Made by a program: the position numbers and the translations under genes | Shown: positions 13,623 through 14,118 of the stretch, in pieces | How the letters are laid out: every line of letters starts with the position of its first letter | Numbering within the stretch: position 1 is the stretch's first letter | NCBI GenBank assembly: GCA_902158735.1 | Contig: CABGHG010000028.1 | Coordinates: 1 to 14,118, forward strand | Direction of reading: 5' to 3' | Length of the DNA: 14,118 nucleotides | From: Candidatus Methanolliviera sp. GoM_oil | GTDB lineage: Archaea; Halobacteriota; Methanoliparia; Methanoliparales; Methanoliparaceae | The notes under the pieces: model-generated | Told to the model about the DNA's origin: nothing | Database searches by the model: none | The model's input: only the letters and a program-made list of their open reading frames with translations

Positions 13623-14118
13623 TTATCTTATAACGATCTCTTTCGCCCTTATCTTCCCAAGTATACGTACGTCTCTATCTAAGGTAACCCTGCCGCGGGC
13701 ATGGACGTCGCCGTGTATCTCAGAATTTTTTGCGATCTCAACGTCATTATTCGATTCGATACCTCCAAGAATCGTGGTCTCTTTTTCGATCTTGATATCA
13801 TCTGCTTCTATAGTTCCAATGATATTGCATGCTTCTCCGATCTCTATAGGTGTTTTTACGCTCAATTTTTGCGCATCTATGAACGTTGATTCGGGGCATA
13901 TAAAGATACGTTTAAGCGTATCCCCGGTATCATCCTCAGAGAGTTCATCCAAAATTTTTTCAAATTCTTCTCCTCTTCCAAGTTTCAATAGCGTCATCAG
14001 ATATAAGATGATGAAAACGACAATAGGGGGAGGATTTCTTATGACGATCCACCCCTTCGACTCAAACCCACCATCTATCTTCACATCATCGCCGATGTCC
14101 AAATTACCAAGTAGAATA
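13623..14118 (-). CDS. Bactofilin-like polymer-forming protein (5' end outside window)
   Basis: The frame is open to the right edge, so the N-terminus is missing; the in-window TTG at 14102 is not a likely start because family-like sequence (ILLGNLDIGDDVKIDGG) continues upstream of it. Short beta-helix repeats are visible before and after a central segment. The central segment holds WIVIRNPPP, a hydrophobic stretch (IVVFIILYLMTLL) and a charged helix (EEFEKILDEL). The C-terminal ~80 residues read as repeated strands with hydrophobic residues every second position (IEIGEACNIIGTIEADDIKI, SEIHGDVHARGRVTLDRDV), typical of bactofilin/polymer-forming cytoskeletal proteins. It converges with mptG across 54 bp that contain the IS605-like hairpin. 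Role in this archaeon unknown; a structural polymer is inferred from family. Confidence 0.75.
   Translation of the reverse strand, partial: ILLGNLDIGDDVKIDGGFESKGWIVIRNPPPIVVFIILYLMTLLKLGRGEEFEKILDELSEDDTGDTLKRIFICPESTFIDAQKLSVKTPIEIGEACNIIGTIEADDIKIEKETTILGGIESNNDVEIAKNSEIHGDVHARGRVTLDRDVRILGKIRAKEIVIR

Noticed and set aside
1..14118. tRNA or rRNA genes
   Set aside because: No TTCGA-type T-loop with matching acceptor stems, and no rRNA-like stretch, was seen on either strand.

Overview
The window is archaeal. It encodes an Orc1/Cdc6-type initiator, a tungsten aldehyde:ferredoxin oxidoreductase and a methanopterin-pathway enzyme (beta-RFAP synthase), and it shows TATA-like promoter boxes and strong GGAGGTGA ribosome sites. 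A tetrahydromethanopterin-using euryarchaeal-type lineage (methanogen, ANME, Archaeoglobi or alkane-oxidiser relatives) fits; nothing seen fixes the genus.

Left part (1-3060), plasmid- or mobile-element-like. It holds a duplicated gene 3' end (1-212), a ribbon-helix-helix plus coiled-coil DNA-binding protein (minus), an 11-bp tandem repeat array just upstream of it, a diverged Orc1/Cdc6 (minus), and an intergenic region carrying four copies of an AACATTCAA-type box in alternating orientation (a candidate origin). An AbrB-type antitoxin gene follows, whose VapC toxin partner is broken.

Middle part (3061-11900), the most interesting section. Three enzymes of alcohol/aldehyde/acid interconversion are interleaved with genes for small, hydrophobic, Gly/Pro-punctuated helical proteins. 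They are AOR (4595-6442, +), an iron-type alcohol dehydrogenase (8031-9623, -) and an NAD(P) aldehyde dehydrogenase (10030-11538, +). The small proteins fall into two related groups. Group A comprises 3171-3536 (damaged), 7551-7976, 9639-9944 and the extra ~135-residue N-terminal domain of the alcohol dehydrogenase. Group B comprises 4109-4576, just before AOR, and 11549-11857, just after the aldehyde dehydrogenase. Each enzyme is therefore paired in an operon, or fused, with a member. I infer a scaffold, membrane-anchor or lipid-coating system that co-localises aldehyde chemistry. I do not recognise it as a described system. The alcohol dehydrogenase operon ends in a multi-lesion pseudogene of a ferredoxin-domain protein.

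Right part (11900-14118), apparently chromosomal housekeeping. It holds a fused chorismate lyase-like / beta-RFAP synthase (methanopterin biosynthesis), a hairpin ending in GTAGTTCAC that resembles an IS200/IS605 right end (TnpB omega-RNA end) without its tnpB, and a bactofilin-like beta-helix protein that runs off the window edge.

Several genes carry frameshifts (vapC, the 3171 gene, the ferredoxin protein). The large enzyme genes are all intact, so local gene decay is more likely than generally poor sequence, though two of the indels lie in homopolymers.
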